Assembly (NCBI GenBank): GCA_963978895.1
Contig: OZ022244.1
Location: 25,083,692 to 25,147,691, forward strand
Direction: 5' to 3'
Length of the DNA: 64,000 nt
Origin: Erpobdella octoculata
Taxonomy: Eukaryota; Annelida; Clitellata; Hirudinida; Erpobdellidae
Shown here in pieces: positions 63,991-64,000 of the stretch. The position numbers were made by a program, and so were the translations under genes. Position 1 is the stretch's first letter; the number at the start of each line of letters is the position of its first letter. The notes below the pieces were generated by a model. That model was not told the origin of the DNA and searched no databases. It saw only the letters and a list, made by a program, of their open reading frames with translations.

Positions 63991-64000
63991 AAAATAAAAG

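Overview
This is AT-rich invertebrate nuclear DNA: intron-rich genes with GT-AG introns, abundant microsatellites, non-LTR retrotransposons, Helitron-like and hAT-like elements, tRNA-derived SINEs and TTAGGG-type arrays. The genes (one ERR-type nuclear receptor, one SREBP, a KLHL8-like kelch protein, a two-RRM nucleolin, an otopetrin) indicate a bilaterian. A spiralian (mollusc or annelid type) is my best guess, but the sequence does not prove it.

Layout. 1-3.7 kb: a minus-strand CR1/L2/Jockey-like LINE with two open ORFs, cut by the window edge. 5.97-8.62 kb (-): a five-exon cyclophilin. 8.6-14.7 kb: repeats only. 14.76-23.47 kb (-): a seven-exon estrogen-related receptor. 24-30 kb: repeats, including a LINE 3' end, a SINE and a 2-kb telomere-like higher-order satellite. 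30.28-38.75 kb (-): a complete 19-exon SREBP gene. 41.27-41.55 kb (-): a tiny two-exon gene for a 52-residue, very basic, protamine-like protein. 41.97-42.82 kb: about 850 bp of apparently perfect (TTGA)n. 45.49-47.24 kb (-): an intronless otopetrin-like channel. 47.2-51.4 kb: repeats, a foldback element and a broken BED zinc finger. 51.47-58.33 kb (+): a ten-exon KLHL8-like gene. 59.67-62.51 kb (-): nucleolin, whose first coding exon may be only the ATG. 62.61-63.75 kb: a DNA transposon with long inverted repeats around a broken Ulp1 protease/PHD fragment.

The multi-exon models were built by reading splice sites and checking that phase carries across every junction. They give about 186 aa (cyclophilin), 439 aa (ERR), 1255 aa (SREBP), 626 aa (KLHL8) and 450 aa (nucleolin), all close to family lengths.

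The genes do not form an operon or pathway cluster. ERR and SREBP are both metabolic transcription factors, but their proximity is not evidence of a link. The most unusual items are a five-fold tandem repeat of a 5' splice site in KLHL8, the protamine-like microgene, the SREBP GC-AG intron, the satellite, the huge tetranucleotide array, two hAT-like elements with target duplications, and transposon ends lying within tens of bases of exons.
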